Assembly (NCBI GenBank): GCA_041905785.1
Contig: JAYRKJ010000015.1
Location: forward strand, 62,001-126,000
Origin: Roseateles_B sp041905785
Lineage (GTDB): Bacteria > Pseudomonadota > Gammaproteobacteria > Burkholderiales > Burkholderiaceae_C
DNA: 64,000 bases
Reading direction: 5' to 3'
The notes beneath the pieces are model-generated. The model saw only the letters and a list, made by a program, of their open reading frames with translations, made no database searches and was not told where the DNA came from. This document shows positions 1-8,591 of this stretch, one piece after another. Position 1 is the stretch's first letter. Each line of letters opens with the position of its first letter. The position numbers and the translations under genes are program-made.

Positions 1-1
1 T

Positions 2-781
2 GAAAGCCTGGATGGCCAGACCGAAGGCCTGGTGACCGGCTACTTCGAGCCGCTGCTGCAGGCCGCGCGCAAGCCCCAGGGCACCTTCCGCCTGCCCGTG
101 CACGGCGTGCCGCCGGACCTGGCCCAGCGCCGCCCCTTCTTCACCCGTGCCCAGATCGAAGGCGATGCAGCCGTGAAGGCCCGCCTCAAGCCGCAGGAGC
201 TGGCCTACGTGGACGACGCGCTGGAGGCCCTGGTTCTGCACATCCAGGGCTCGGGCCGCGTGCAGATGCGCGAACCTGACGGCCAGCTGCGCCTGCTGCG
301 CCTGGCCTTCGCAGGCCACAACGACCAGCCCTACCAATCCATCGGCCGCTACTTGATCGACAAGGGCGAGCTGCGGCCCGGCGAGGCCTCCTGGCCCCAG
401 ATCCGCGACTGGGCGCGGCGCAACCCGGCGCGCATGAACGAGCTGCTGTGGGCCAATCCGCGCTATGTGTTCTTCCGCGAGGAACCTCTGCCCGACCCCG
501 AGCTGGGCCCCAAGGGCGCGCAGGGCGTGCCGCTGACGCCAGGCCGCTCCATCGCCGTGGACAAGGCCAGCATCCCCTACGGCACGCCCGTCTGGCTGGA
601 CGCCACCGAGCCGCTGAGCAACACGCCGCTGCGCCGCCTGGTAGTGGCACAGGACACCGGCAGTGCCATCGTCGGCGCCGTGCGGGCCGACTTCTTCTGG
701 GGCTGGGGCCCGGATGCCGAGGCGCAGGCCGGGCGCATGAAGCAGCCCCTGCGACTGTGGGTGCTGTGGCCGCGCGCCTGA
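2..781 (+). CDS. mltA: Membrane-bound lytic murein transglycosylase A, 3' part
   Basis: Cleaves the beta-1,4 MurNAc-GlcNAc bond of peptidoglycan, leaving 1,6-anhydro-MurNAc; in the family it is a lipoprotein at the inner face of the outer membrane. The window starts inside the gene, so the signal peptide and first part are missing; 259 residues are visible. They hold the VTGYFEP start of the MltA fold, the IQGSGR segment, and the C-terminal 3D-type barrel with VAQDTGSAIVG and RADFFWGWG, where the catalytic Asp of the family lies (the Asp of QDTG or RADFF). The reading frame is open from base 2 to the TGA at 781. Family assignment is secure; regulation cannot be judged. Confidence 0.93.
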   Translation, partial: ESLDGQTEGLVTGYFEPLLQAARKPQGTFRLPVHGVPPDLAQRRPFFTRAQIEGDAAVKARLKPQELAYVDDALEALVLHIQGSGRVQMREPDGQLRLLRLAFAGHNDQPYQSIGRYLIDKGELRPGEASWPQIRDWARRNPARMNELLWANPRYVFFREEPLPDPELGPKGAQGVPLTPGRSIAVDKASIPYGTPVWLDATEPLSNTPLRRLVVAQDTGSAIVGAVRADFFWGWGPDAEAQAGRMKQPLRLWVLWPRA

Positions 782-791
782 GCCCTGGCGC

Positions 792-1070
792 TCAGTCCGT
801 GATCTGCACACCCTTCCAGAAGGCGACACGCCCCTTGATGGCCGCAAAAGCCTCGGTCGGCTCCGCGTAGAACCAAACGGCGTCCGGATTGAACTCGCCG
901 TTGACCAGCAGGCTCAGGTACTGAGCCTGCCCCTTCTCGCTGCTGCTGCGGTGGTTGCTGAAGCTGGTGTAGGTCTTGTTCAGCGAGGACTCGGGAAAGT
1001 AGTGGTTGCCGTCCACCAGCACCGTGTCATTGCTCTCGGCGAGGATCACGCCGTTCCAGATGGCTTTCAT
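792..1070 (-). CDS. DUF427 domain protein
   Basis: A 92-residue soluble protein starting MKAIWNGVILAES and carrying the DUF427 pattern: NGVILAES, then GNHYFP, then FNPDAVWFYAEP near the C-terminus. The family is a small beta-tent fold with no settled reaction. The ATG at 1070 is preferred over an upstream in-frame start because family members begin at this point. It is convergent with mltA (10 bp gap) and divergent from the small gene at 1150. Family assignment is confident; function is unknown. Confidence 0.85.
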   Translation of the reverse strand: MKAIWNGVILAESNDTVLVDGNHYFPESSLNKTYTSFSNHRSSSEKGQAQYLSLLVNGEFNPDAVWFYAEPTEAFAAIKGRVAFWKGVQITD

Positions 1071-1149
1071 GGCCAGGACTCCCGGATTGAAGATGCCGCG
1101 ACTATAGGGCGCTGTTGCCGGCCCGGGTCCAGCCCCGACAATCCGCCCC

Positions 1150-1407
1150 ATGCAGCAAGCCCTGAAACGTTTCCAGACCTACCGCGGCAAGGACATCCGC
1201 ATCACCAGCGGCAGCGCCCGCGAGCTGCCGCCGGGCAGCTTCGCCGTCCTGGCCATCGGCGGCGGTGCCGAGGGCTGGGGCCTGGCCCACATCGGCCCGG
1301 ATGGTGATGCAGCCGACCTCGGTGGCGAGTACTACTTCGCCAGCGCCGAGGAGGCGCTGGACTTCCTGCATCAGCTGATCGACCTGATGCTGGACGGCGG
1401 CGCCTGA
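1150..1407 (+). CDS. Conserved-looking hypothetical protein, 85 aa
   Basis: I do not recognise the family. The product is small, acidic and soluble, with no signal peptide or membrane segment; its C-terminal half (GGEYYFASAEEALDFLHQLIDLMLDGG) is a clear amphipathic helix. The ATG at 1150 has no good Shine-Dalgarno sequence upstream. It stands alone between a divergent DUF427 gene and a convergent membrane protein gene. Codon use matches the neighbours, which supports a real gene, but no function can be inferred. Confidence 0.6.
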   Translation: MQQALKRFQTYRGKDIRITSGSARELPPGSFAVLAIGGGAEGWGLAHIGPDGDAADLGGEYYFASAEEALDFLHQLIDLMLDGGA

Positions 1408-1436
1408 GGCCGGCCCGCACCGCACCGCCGTGCCGC

Positions 1437-3059
1437 TCAGGGCAGACGGCGCAGGTCCTTGTCCGCCAGGCCCACCAGCAGCGCACGGCCATCCGGCAGC
1501 ACACGGAACTCGCCGTAGCTCGCGGCGCGGAACTGCGGCTCCTGGCCTTCCTGGAAGTACCAGGCGTCGCTGACCAGGGTCCAGCGGCCATTGACCGGAC
1601 TGAGTTCCAGCGGCTGCCAGCCCGGCGTCGGCGGCGCATCCGGGCCCAGCAGGCGCGCATCGCCGAGCACGCCCCGCTCGTCCAGGCGGCCCTCGATGCG
1701 GGGGCGCGGCTGCCAGGGGCCGGTGCTTTCCGCCAGCGCCGGCGGTGTCGGCAGTGCGTAGTTGAGCCGCATGTAGTCGCCCTGGATCAGCGAGCGGGGG
1801 TCGACCGGCGCCAGCTTCACGAAGACCGGCTTCCCCTGCGCGATCAGGCGTTCCTTCTGCCAGATCAGGCCGTTCACCAGGCCCAGGCTCAGCACGGCAC
1901 AAAGGGGGATGGCCCAGCGCGCGGCGCCGTCGGGCCGAACCAGAGCGGACCACTGATCCTTGCGCGGCGCTCGGGTCAGCCACAGCCAGGCGCCCAGCAC
2001 ACTGCCCATGGCTAGCAGGAGCAGGGCCTTGTCCGCCAGCCCCAGGTCCAAGCGGTAGTAAAAGCTGCCCAGTACCCACAGCGCCGTGCCCGCGGCGCAC
2101 AGCGCCAGCGCTCGCCAGCCGCGGACCAAGGCCAGGCTCAGCACCAGCAGACTGGCACCCAGCGCCGGCAGGACCCAGGACAGCCCCGCCAGCAACAGCC
2201 CGGGAACCAGCAGCCGCAGCACGCGAAGGGCTGGCCAGGCGCCGGACAGCGCCAGACCTGCCAGCACGGTGGCCAGCACCGACAGGGTGGCCGGCCCCAT
2301 CCAGGCGGGGTGCCAAAGATGGGGCCCGAAGACATTGAAGACCTCCCGCGCGATCCCTGACCCCAGCGCACCGGCCACCATGAAGCTGGGGCCGGACAGC
2401 CAGGCCAGCGCCGGCAACAGGCCCAGGGCCCATCCGCGCAGCACCGGCTCCAGCAAGGCGGCCTGCGCCGCACCTTGCGCCTGCTGGCCTCGGCGATGTA
2501 CCCAGGCCTGGGCCAGGGCCCAGGCGCACAGCGCCAGGTAGAGGGCCCACCACAACACGGCCACACCACTGCCCCGCGGCCAGCCGCCTCCCGGCAACAG
2601 GGCCATGCACAACCAAGCGCCCGCCATGCCCAGAATCAGGCGCAGCCAGTGCCTGGGCAGTGCCAGCACCAGCCCCGCGCAGACCAGCAGCCCGGCCGCC
2701 AGCGCGCCGCGGTAAGGCAGGTCCCGGCCCAGCGCAAAGCCCAGGCTGCACAGGCCCAGCAGCAGCAGCGGCAGGGCCAGCTGCTCCAGGAACAGGCCCG
2801 TGCTGCGGCCGCGCAGAAGACTCACCGCCGCACCCAGCAGGCCGGCGCCCAGCACATAGGCCGTCGGCCCGTGATCCCAGGCGCGGCCAAACAGCAGGCC
2901 CAGGAAAATCAGGAAGGGGATGACGGCCAGCCAGGCGCCCAGGGCCGTCAGCAGCTGCACCGGCCAGGGCCGGCCCGGCTCAGGCAGGCCGGCCGAGGCC
3001 GGCAGCAGGCCTTGCTGCTGCGCCTGCGCCATCCAATCCGGCAAGGTGTCGTTCTTCAT
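1437..3059 (-). CDS. DUF4401 membrane protein fused to a GDYXXLXY domain
   Basis: A 540-residue multi-pass inner-membrane protein. Residues about 35-345 form a run of 8-10 hydrophobic helices of the DUF4401 type. After a further helix near 365-385 comes a C-terminal soluble domain with the defining motif QGDYMRLNY and the later WYFQEG and ASYGEFRV patterns of the GDYXXLXY family. In many bacteria these two are separate neighbouring genes; here they are one chain. Its ATG overlaps the stop of the upstream DUF2157 gene by 4 nt (ATGA), so translation is probably coupled. Function is unknown; a role in the cell envelope is an inference from topology. Confidence 0.88.
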   Translation of the reverse strand: MKNDTLPDWMAQAQQQGLLPASAGLPEPGRPWPVQLLTALGAWLAVIPFLIFLGLLFGRAWDHGPTAYVLGAGLLGAAVSLLRGRSTGLFLEQLALPLLLLGLCSLGFALGRDLPYRGALAAGLLVCAGLVLALPRHWLRLILGMAGAWLCMALLPGGGWPRGSGVAVLWWALYLALCAWALAQAWVHRRGQQAQGAAQAALLEPVLRGWALGLLPALAWLSGPSFMVAGALGSGIAREVFNVFGPHLWHPAWMGPATLSVLATVLAGLALSGAWPALRVLRLLVPGLLLAGLSWVLPALGASLLVLSLALVRGWRALALCAAGTALWVLGSFYYRLDLGLADKALLLLAMGSVLGAWLWLTRAPRKDQWSALVRPDGAARWAIPLCAVLSLGLVNGLIWQKERLIAQGKPVFVKLAPVDPRSLIQGDYMRLNYALPTPPALAESTGPWQPRPRIEGRLDERGVLGDARLLGPDAPPTPGWQPLELSPVNGRWTLVSDAWYFQEGQEPQFRAASYGEFRVLPDGRALLVGLADKDLRRLP

Positions 3060-4027
3060 CGGGCCAGCTCCTCATGCACGGACGGGGCGCGCACGCGGCG
3101 CAGGATCAGTTGCACGCTGGCGGTCAGCAGGCCGGCCGCGACCAGGCCCAGCAGCAGCATGGTGCCTATGGGTTCGCCGTGCTGCCCCTCCAGCAAGAGG
3201 CGGGCCAGGCCCGACACCAGCAGGGTGTCCAGGGCCAGGGCCTGTGCGCTGAGCGCATAGACCTCGCGCCAGCGCCAAGCCGCGCCCAGCCCGGCCCCCA
3301 GCACCAGCAGGCCCAGGCCGAACTGCGGCTGGATGTGGCGCGCGAACAGCCCGCCCAGCGCCGTTGCCGACAGGGCGACCACCCCCAGCAGCACGGCGGC
3401 CCGCCAGGCCCAGGGCGAGACGCCCGGGGTGGCTGGCTTGAGGGCCATCGCCACGCACAGCAAGGCCAGGGCCAGGAAGCCGCAGGCATGCACGCCCAGA
3501 GTGCCCGGCGCGTAGTCCCACCGGAAGCCGGCATGGGCGTGGGTCCACAGGCTGATGGCCGTGACCATCACCAGCACCCAGGGCGTCCAGACCAGCTCGC
3601 TGCGCGCGCCCCAGCAAAGCGGCAGGGCCAGGGCGGCCCAGAGAGCGAAGAGCTGCCAGGCGTCGGCCCCCGTGGGGTAGGTCTGGCCGAACAGGGCCAG
3701 CAGGCCGCCCAGGCTCAGCAAGGCCAGCAAGCCCAGGGCGCCGCGCCAAGCCGGTCGAGCCCAGGCGCCGGCCAGGGTCGCACCCAGCAGGCCTTGCAGC
3801 AGCAAAAAGCGGATGGCATGCGACAGCTCGGCCCAGTTGGCCGCCACCCACATCATCACCCCCAGGCCCAGCAGTCCGGCAGCCAGGCCTGCAGCGCCCC
3901 GGCGCAGCAGGCCCAGGGCGTCGCCGGGCGCCTGGCCCTGACCGCTCAGGGCCCACAGGCGCCGGGCCCGCGGCGCGTCCAGGCCCTGCTCGGCCGTCCA
4001 TCGGTACAACTGCTCGTGCAGACTCAT
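3056..4027 (-). CDS. DUF2157 membrane protein
   Basis: A 323-residue protein with a soluble N-terminal part (MSLHEQLYRWTAEQGLD, then LRRGAAGLAAGLL) followed by about nine hydrophobic helices. The stretch WVAANWAELSHAIRFLLLQG is the signature start of DUF2157. It is the first gene of a two-gene minus-strand operon with the DUF4401-GDYXXLXY gene, which overlaps it by 4 nt. The ATG at 4027 fits family length; an upstream extension would run into the divergent promoter region. The function of the family is not established. Confidence 0.85.
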   Translation of the reverse strand: MSLHEQLYRWTAEQGLDAPRARRLWALSGQGQAPGDALGLLRRGAAGLAAGLLGLGVMMWVAANWAELSHAIRFLLLQGLLGATLAGAWARPAWRGALGLLALLSLGGLLALFGQTYPTGADAWQLFALWAALALPLCWGARSELVWTPWVLVMVTAISLWTHAHAGFRWDYAPGTLGVHACGFLALALLCVAMALKPATPGVSPWAWRAAVLLGVVALSATALGGLFARHIQPQFGLGLLVLGAGLGAAWRWREVYALSAQALALDTLLVSGLARLLLEGQHGEPIGTMLLLGLVAAGLLTASVQLILRRVRAPSVHEELAR

Positions 4028-4196
4028 GCATGCCCTCCAGGGCTGCGCACCCCAGCGCAGCGTTGTCACCGCCGCCCGACTGGCAGCGGCGTCCCGACGA
4101 TCGAGCAGGTGCCTTGCCTGCTCATGCGACCCTCGCGCCGGGCGCGGAGCCGGTGCGATGATAGCCAGCCCGGCGAGCGCGCAACGAGGAGATGCC

Positions 4197-4862
4197 ATGG
4201 CTCAGATGATCGATTTCCAGCGTCCCGACGGCCGGCACGGCACGGCCTGCCTCGCCCCTGCGGCAGCGGGGGCCCCCGGCCTGGTGCTTGTCCAGGAATG
4301 GTGGGGGCTCAACGCCCACATCCGCGCCGTGGCGGACCGCTTCGCGGCGGCGGGCTTCGAGACCCTGGCGCCGGACCTCTACCGCGGCCGGCTCGCCAGC
4401 AGCGCCGACGAGGCCAGCCACCTGATGGATGGGCTGGACTTCGCCGACGCCACGTACCAGGACCTGCGCGGCGCCGTCCAGCACCTGGCCGCCCAGGGGC
4501 GCAAGGTCGGCGTGCTGGGCTTCTGCATGGGTGGGGCGCTGAGCGTGGCCGCCGCGGTGCATGTGCCCGAGCTGAGCGCCGCCGTGTGTTTCTACGGCAT
4601 CCCGCCGGCCGGCTTTGCCGATCCCGCCCGCATCCGCATTCCCTTCCAGGGCCATTTCGCGACGAAGGACGATTGGTGCACGCCAAGCGCGGCGCACAAG
4701 CTGGAACAGGCCATGCGCGAGGCCGGGCAGCATCCCGCCTGCTACCACTACGAAGCGGACCACGCCTTCTTCAACAGCGCCCGGCCGGAGGTCTACGATG
4801 CCAGCGCCGCGTCGCTGGCCTGGCAGCGCAGCGTGGATTTCCTGAGGCAGGCCCTGGCCTGA
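4197..4862 (+). CDS. Dienelactone hydrolase family protein
   Basis: Alpha/beta hydrolase of 221 residues. The nucleophile is the Cys in GFCMGG (near residue 105), the acid is an Asp in FATKDDWCTP, and the His is in YEADHAFFN: the Cys-Asp-His triad of dienelactone hydrolases rather than the Ser triad of esterases. EWWGLN near the N-terminus is also typical. A Shine-Dalgarno-like GAGGAG stands 7-8 nt before the ATG at 4197. No ring-cleavage genes are next to it, so a housekeeping lactonase or esterase is as likely as a chloroaromatic pathway enzyme. Confidence 0.9.
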   Translation: MAQMIDFQRPDGRHGTACLAPAAAGAPGLVLVQEWWGLNAHIRAVADRFAAAGFETLAPDLYRGRLASSADEASHLMDGLDFADATYQDLRGAVQHLAAQGRKVGVLGFCMGGALSVAAAVHVPELSAAVCFYGIPPAGFADPARIRIPFQGHFATKDDWCTPSAAHKLEQAMREAGQHPACYHYEADHAFFNSARPEVYDASAASLAWQRSVDFLRQALA

Positions 4863-4877
4863 TCCGGGCCGGCTGGC

Positions 4878-5252
4878 CTAGCTCTGCATCGCCCGCAGCA
4901 GCATGCGGGCGCTGGCCATGTTGGTCGCGCAGGGCACATCGTGCACGTCGCAGGCGCGCACCAGGGCATTGATGTCCGGCTCATGGGGCTGCGGCGTCAT
5001 GGGGTCGCGCAGGAAGACCACGGCATCGACCTCCCCGACGGCCAGGCGGGCGCCGATCTGCAGGTCGCCGCCCAGCGGGCCCGACAGCAGGCACTCGACG
5101 GCCAGGCCGCATTCGAGCTGCAGGCGCCGACCGGTGGTGCCGGTGGCCATCAGCGTGCAGCGGGCCAGGAATCCACGGAATTCCCGCGCCAGGGCCACCA
5201 TCTCTTGCTTCTTGCCGTCGTGGGCGATCAGGGCCAGCTTCATGCGGCCCAT
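4878..5252 (-). CDS. mgsA: Methylglyoxal synthase
   Basis: Converts dihydroxyacetone phosphate to methylglyoxal and phosphate, a bypass used when sugar phosphates build up. The 124-residue protein shows KLALIAHDGKK at the start, the phosphate-binding ATGTTGRR, SGPLGGDLQIGA, the catalytic Asp region VVFLRDPMTPQPHEPD, and the closing VPCATNMASA, all diagnostic. Two in-frame ATGs three codons apart (5252 and 5243) are possible starts; neither has a clear ribosome-binding site. Convergent with the dienelactone hydrolase gene. Confidence 0.95.
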   Translation of the reverse strand: MGRMKLALIAHDGKKQEMVALAREFRGFLARCTLMATGTTGRRLQLECGLAVECLLSGPLGGDLQIGARLAVGEVDAVVFLRDPMTPQPHEPDINALVRACDVHDVPCATNMASARMLLRAMQS

Positions 5253-5267
5253 GATAGGGCGCGGCGG

Positions 5268-5666
5268 TTACAGCGAGATATCGAGAATGGTCTCAGGCAC
5301 ATCTTCCAACCAGGCTGACAGCCGCTGCTGCACGCGCTCCGGGCCGCAGGCGGCCGGCAGGTAGTCGTCGGCTCCCTCGGCCAGGTCGATGACGATGTCC
5401 TCGAACTGGTTGCCACCCAGCATCAGCACCTTGGTGCGCCACAGGCTGGGATCGGCCTTGATGCGGCGGCACAGCTCCATGCCATCGATGGGGCCGGGCA
5501 TGAAGCGGTCCAGCACCACGGCATCCGGCCGGCAGGCGCGGGCCAGGATCTCGGCGGTGGCGGCGTCGGCGCACTCCAGGATGTCCAGGTCCTCGTCCTC
5601 GAGGCTCGCGCGCAGCTGGCTGCGGATGTCCGGCCGGGATTCAATGAGCAACAACTGCTTGCGCAT
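5268..5666 (-). CDS. Degenerate response-regulator receiver domain protein
   Basis: A single-domain CheY-like protein of 132 residues with no output domain. The phosphoacceptor region AVVLDRFMPGPIDGMEL is kept, but the N-terminal acidic pair is reduced (LLLIESRPD), the switch Thr/Ser is replaced (VLMLGGNQ), and the conserved Lys after GADDYL is missing (GADDYLPAAC). By family knowledge these changes usually weaken Mg-dependent phosphorylation or signalling. No kinase gene is adjacent. The ATG at 5666 follows AAGG by 8 nt. It may work by protein-protein contact alone (inference). Confidence 0.8.
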   Translation of the reverse strand: MRKQLLLIESRPDIRSQLRASLEDEDLDILECADAATAEILARACRPDAVVLDRFMPGPIDGMELCRRIKADPSLWRTKVLMLGGNQFEDIVIDLAEGADDYLPAACGPERVQQRLSAWLEDVPETILDISL

Positions 5667-5891
5667 CAGGCACCTTTCAAGCGTCAAGAGGGTCGGGAAC
5701 TGGGGGCGAAGCGTCGCAAAGCCGACCAACGCTGACCAAGGGGTAAGTCCTGACGCCGACCTGATCCCGCCACCTGGGACGCCCTCCGCGCGACTTTTGT
5801 CACGAATCGGTCGCTCAGGATTTGCCCGGAGTTGCCGGGACGCGCGGCTGCACACGCGCGGCACTGCCCCGGCCGCACGCCCTCGCCGCCC

Positions 5892-6935
5892 TCAGATCAG
5901 GCCGCGACGTTCCTGGTCCTTCTCCAGCGACCGGAACAGCGCGCCGAAGTTGCCCTCGCCAAAGCCCAGGTTGTTGGCCCGCTGGATGATCTCGATGAAG
6001 ATGGGGCCGATGATGTTCTTGGTGAAGATCTGCAGCAGATAGCCCTGCTCGTCGCCGTCGACCAGCACCTGATGCGCCTGCAGCCGGGCATGGTCCTCGC
6101 GCACGCCGGGCACGCGCTCGAAGACCTCGCGGTAGTAGTCGGCGTCGATTTCCAGGGTCTCGATGGGGCTGCCCTTGAGGGCATCCAGCGAGGCCAGGAT
6201 GTCCTGCGTGAGGAAGGCCAGGTGCTGAACGCCGGGGCCCTTGTAGTCACGCAGGTACTCGGCGATCTGGTCCTTGTCGTCCTTGGGCTGGTTGATGGGG
6301 ATGCAGAAGGAGCCGTCCGGCGAGCGCAGCGCAAAGCTGGTCAGGCCGGTCTTCACGCCCTGGATGTCGAAGTAGCGCACCTGGGTGAAGCCGAAGATGT
6401 TCCGGTAGAAGTCCGCCCACTTGTCCTGCTCGCCGGGCGGGACGTTGTTGGTCAGGTGGTCCACCACCAGGAAGCCCTTGTCCGGCTGGACCAGGGGCTG
6501 CTCCAGGGCGACGAAGTCGCGCTCGTAGAGGGACAACGGCGCCGTGCCCCAGGAGGAAGCGTCGATGAAATAGATGAGGCTTTCGCCAATGCCCCACACG
6601 GCAGGATAGGGATGGTCCTTCATGACGGCCGGCACCTCGACCGCCCCCCGCGCGATGGCCGCCTGCAGGGCTGCCTGTGCGTCATCCACGCGCCAACCCA
6701 TGGCGCTGATGGCCGGACCATGCTTGCGGGCGAACTGGGCGGAGTGCCCGTCGCGCTCGGCATTGATCAGGAAGTGAATGTCGTTCTGGCGGAAGTAGCT
6801 GATGTCCTTCTGCGCGTGGCGACGCAGCTTGGAAAAGCCAAAGGCCAGGAACAGGGCTTCAAGGTACTGCTGATCGGGCCCGCAGAATTCGGTGAATTCG
6901 ATGCCGCGCAGGCCGCAGGGATTGATCTGGCTCAT
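5892..6935 (-). CDS. hpd: 4-hydroxyphenylpyruvate dioxygenase
   Basis: Fe(II) enzyme of tyrosine breakdown that turns 4-hydroxyphenylpyruvate and O2 into homogentisate and CO2. The 347-residue protein has two glyoxalase-like halves; the iron ligands are visible as the His in VVDHLTNNV, the His in GVQHLAFLT and the Glu in IFIEIIQR. Length fits bacterial HPPD. Homogentisate dioxygenase is not adjacent. A divergent LysR gene starts 113 bp away, and a perfect inverted repeat at 6998-7018 lies between the two, which suggests direct control. Confidence 0.96.
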   Translation of the reverse strand: MSQINPCGLRGIEFTEFCGPDQQYLEALFLAFGFSKLRRHAQKDISYFRQNDIHFLINAERDGHSAQFARKHGPAISAMGWRVDDAQAALQAAIARGAVEVPAVMKDHPYPAVWGIGESLIYFIDASSWGTAPLSLYERDFVALEQPLVQPDKGFLVVDHLTNNVPPGEQDKWADFYRNIFGFTQVRYFDIQGVKTGLTSFALRSPDGSFCIPINQPKDDKDQIAEYLRDYKGPGVQHLAFLTQDILASLDALKGSPIETLEIDADYYREVFERVPGVREDHARLQAHQVLVDGDEQGYLLQIFTKNIIGPIFIEIIQRANNLGFGEGNFGALFRSLEKDQERRGLI

Positions 6936-6997
6936 GAGGTCTCCTGATTTTCTGGATGGAGGGAACGATCGGTTGACCCTGATTCTTCAAGGGGCTT

Positions 6998-7018
6998 AAA
7001 TTCGAAGAAAGCGAATTT
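6998..7018. promoter_or_regulatory. Inverted repeat, likely LysR operator for hpd
   Basis: Perfect repeat AAATTCG-N7-CGAATTT in the 113 bp between divergent hpd and the LysR gene at 7049. Size and position fit a LysR-family binding site; the target assignment is inference. Confidence 0.55.
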
Positions 7019-7048
7019 CTTAGTGAAACTCCTTCAAAAAACTCGATC

Positions 7049-7963
7049 ATGAAATTGGACCTGGACGCGCTTGCGGCGCTGGATGCGGTCGTCAGCACCG
7101 GCAGTTATGCGCAGGCCGCGGAGCAGTTGCACAAGGTCACCTCGGCCGTGAGCTACCAGGTCAAGAAGCTGGAAGCGCAGCTGCGTCTGCCTTTGCTGGA
7201 CCGCAGCGGCTATCGCGTGCGCCTGACGCCCCAGGGCGAGGCGGTGCTCAGCGAAGGGCGGCGGCTGCTGCAGCACGCGCAGCAGGTCGAGGCCCTGGCC
7301 CAGCAGCTGGCCTCGGGCTGGGAGCCGCGGCTGCTGGTCGTGGTGGACGGCATCCTGCCGCAGGCGGACACGCTGCAGGCGCTCAAGCAACTGGCGCAGG
7401 AAGGCATCCCCACGCGCATCCAGCTCAAGATCGAGTTCCTGCACGGCGTGCAGTACCGTTTCGACAAGGATCAGGCCGATCTCATGCTGGTCAAGGACTA
7501 CGAGCCCAACGCCCAGTGCCGGGCCGTGGCCCTGCCCGAGGTGGAATGCGTTCTTTGCGTGGCGCCTGAACACCCGCTGGCCCGGCTCGGCCGGCCGGCG
7601 ACCCTGGCCGAGCTGCAGGCCCATGTGGAACTGAGCGTGCAGGACAGCAGCGAACGCGGCGATGATCGGCACATGTTTGGCGGCGAACGCGTCTTCTACC
7701 TCTCCGGCTTCATGGCCAAGCGCCAGGCGCTGCTGATGGGCATGGGCTTCGGCTGGATCCCGCGCTACCTCGCGGACGAGCCTCTAGCCGGCGGCGCGCT
7801 GCAGGAACTGGCCTACGAGGGCGGATCGCGCTACCGCTTCACCCCCTGGCTGGTGCAGCGCCTGGACCGCCCGCTGGGCCGTGCCGGCCAGCGCCTGGCC
7901 GAGCTGCTGGCGCCCGGCAGGCCGCCCGCAACGTCAGCCGCCGAGGGCCTTGTGCATGCCTGA
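7049..7963 (+). CDS. LysR-family transcriptional regulator, divergent from hpd
   Basis: A 304-residue LysR protein: winged helix-turn-helix at about residues 1-60 (DAVVSTGSYAQAAEQLHKVTSAVSYQVKKLE) and a co-inducer-binding domain from about 90 to 290. It faces away from hpd across a short intergenic region with a perfect inverted repeat, the usual layout for a LysR activator of its neighbour, so tyrosine or aromatic catabolites are plausible inducers (inference). Its 3' end overlaps the next gene by 8 nt. Confidence 0.9.
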   Translation: MKLDLDALAALDAVVSTGSYAQAAEQLHKVTSAVSYQVKKLEAQLRLPLLDRSGYRVRLTPQGEAVLSEGRRLLQHAQQVEALAQQLASGWEPRLLVVVDGILPQADTLQALKQLAQEGIPTRIQLKIEFLHGVQYRFDKDQADLMLVKDYEPNAQCRAVALPEVECVLCVAPEHPLARLGRPATLAELQAHVELSVQDSSERGDDRHMFGGERVFYLSGFMAKRQALLMGMGFGWIPRYLADEPLAGGALQELAYEGGSRYRFTPWLVQRLDRPLGRAGQRLAELLAPGRPPATSAAEGLVHA

Positions 7964-8546
7964 CCCCAGCCTGCTCTTGCTGCTCGCAGCTGCCGTGTTC
8001 CTGCTCAACGCCATGCCGGCCTTTGCCCCGCCGACCTGGATGCTGCTGGCCTTCTACGCCTTGCAGCGGCCGGACACCGCGCCCCTGCTCATCGCCGGCG
8101 TGGCGGCCTGCAGTGCCACCGGCGGACGGCTGCTGCTGGCACGTTCTGCCCAGCGCATCAGTGCCAGCCGCTGGATGCGCCCGGCGATGCGGGCCAATAT
8201 GCATGAAGTGGCCCAGGCCATTGGCGGACACCGGCGCGCCAGCAGCCTGGCCTTCTTGGCCTTCGCCATCAGTCCCCTGCCCTCCAACGTGCTCTTCCTG
8301 GCCTATGGCCTGGCGCGCGCGCCCCTGCATGTGCTGGCCTGGCCCTTCTTCCTGGGCCGCTTCATCAGCTACACGCTGGCGGTGATGGGCGGCAGCTACG
8401 CCGGGCGTCAGCTGCAGTTCAGCGGTCTGGCCTCGGGGCTTTACTTCGTGTTCAGCCAGTGCCTGCTGCTGCTGGGCGTGTGGCTCTTCACCCGCATCAA
8501 CTGGCGCCACGCCCTGCGCAGCCGCTGGCTGCGCTGGTGGAACTGA
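7956..8546 (+). CDS. Small integral membrane protein, DedA/VTT-like
   Basis: A 196-residue protein with about five hydrophobic segments, starting MPDPSLLLLLAAAVFLLNA. The region FAISPLPSNVLFLAYGLA followed by FFLGRFISYTLAVMGG resembles the re-entrant loop and helix of VTT/DedA (SNARE-associated) proteins, but the match is by eye and incomplete. The ATG at 7956 lies inside the end of the LysR gene (8 nt overlap), so the two are probably co-translated. No specific transported substrate can be named. Confidence 0.7.
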   Translation: MPDPSLLLLLAAAVFLLNAMPAFAPPTWMLLAFYALQRPDTAPLLIAGVAACSATGGRLLLARSAQRISASRWMRPAMRANMHEVAQAIGGHRRASSLAFLAFAISPLPSNVLFLAYGLARAPLHVLAWPFFLGRFISYTLAVMGGSYAGRQLQFSGLASGLYFVFSQCLLLLGVWLFTRINWRHALRSRWLRWWN

Positions 8547-8591
8547 GGCCGCTCGCCCGGCACGCGCTCAGCAAGACGAAGCGGCACCAGC

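Noticed and set aside
3074..4972. A 632-codon plus-strand frame across the DUF2157 gene
   Set aside because: Gln/Gly/Arg-rich antisense shadow that also crosses the real start of the dienelactone hydrolase gene.
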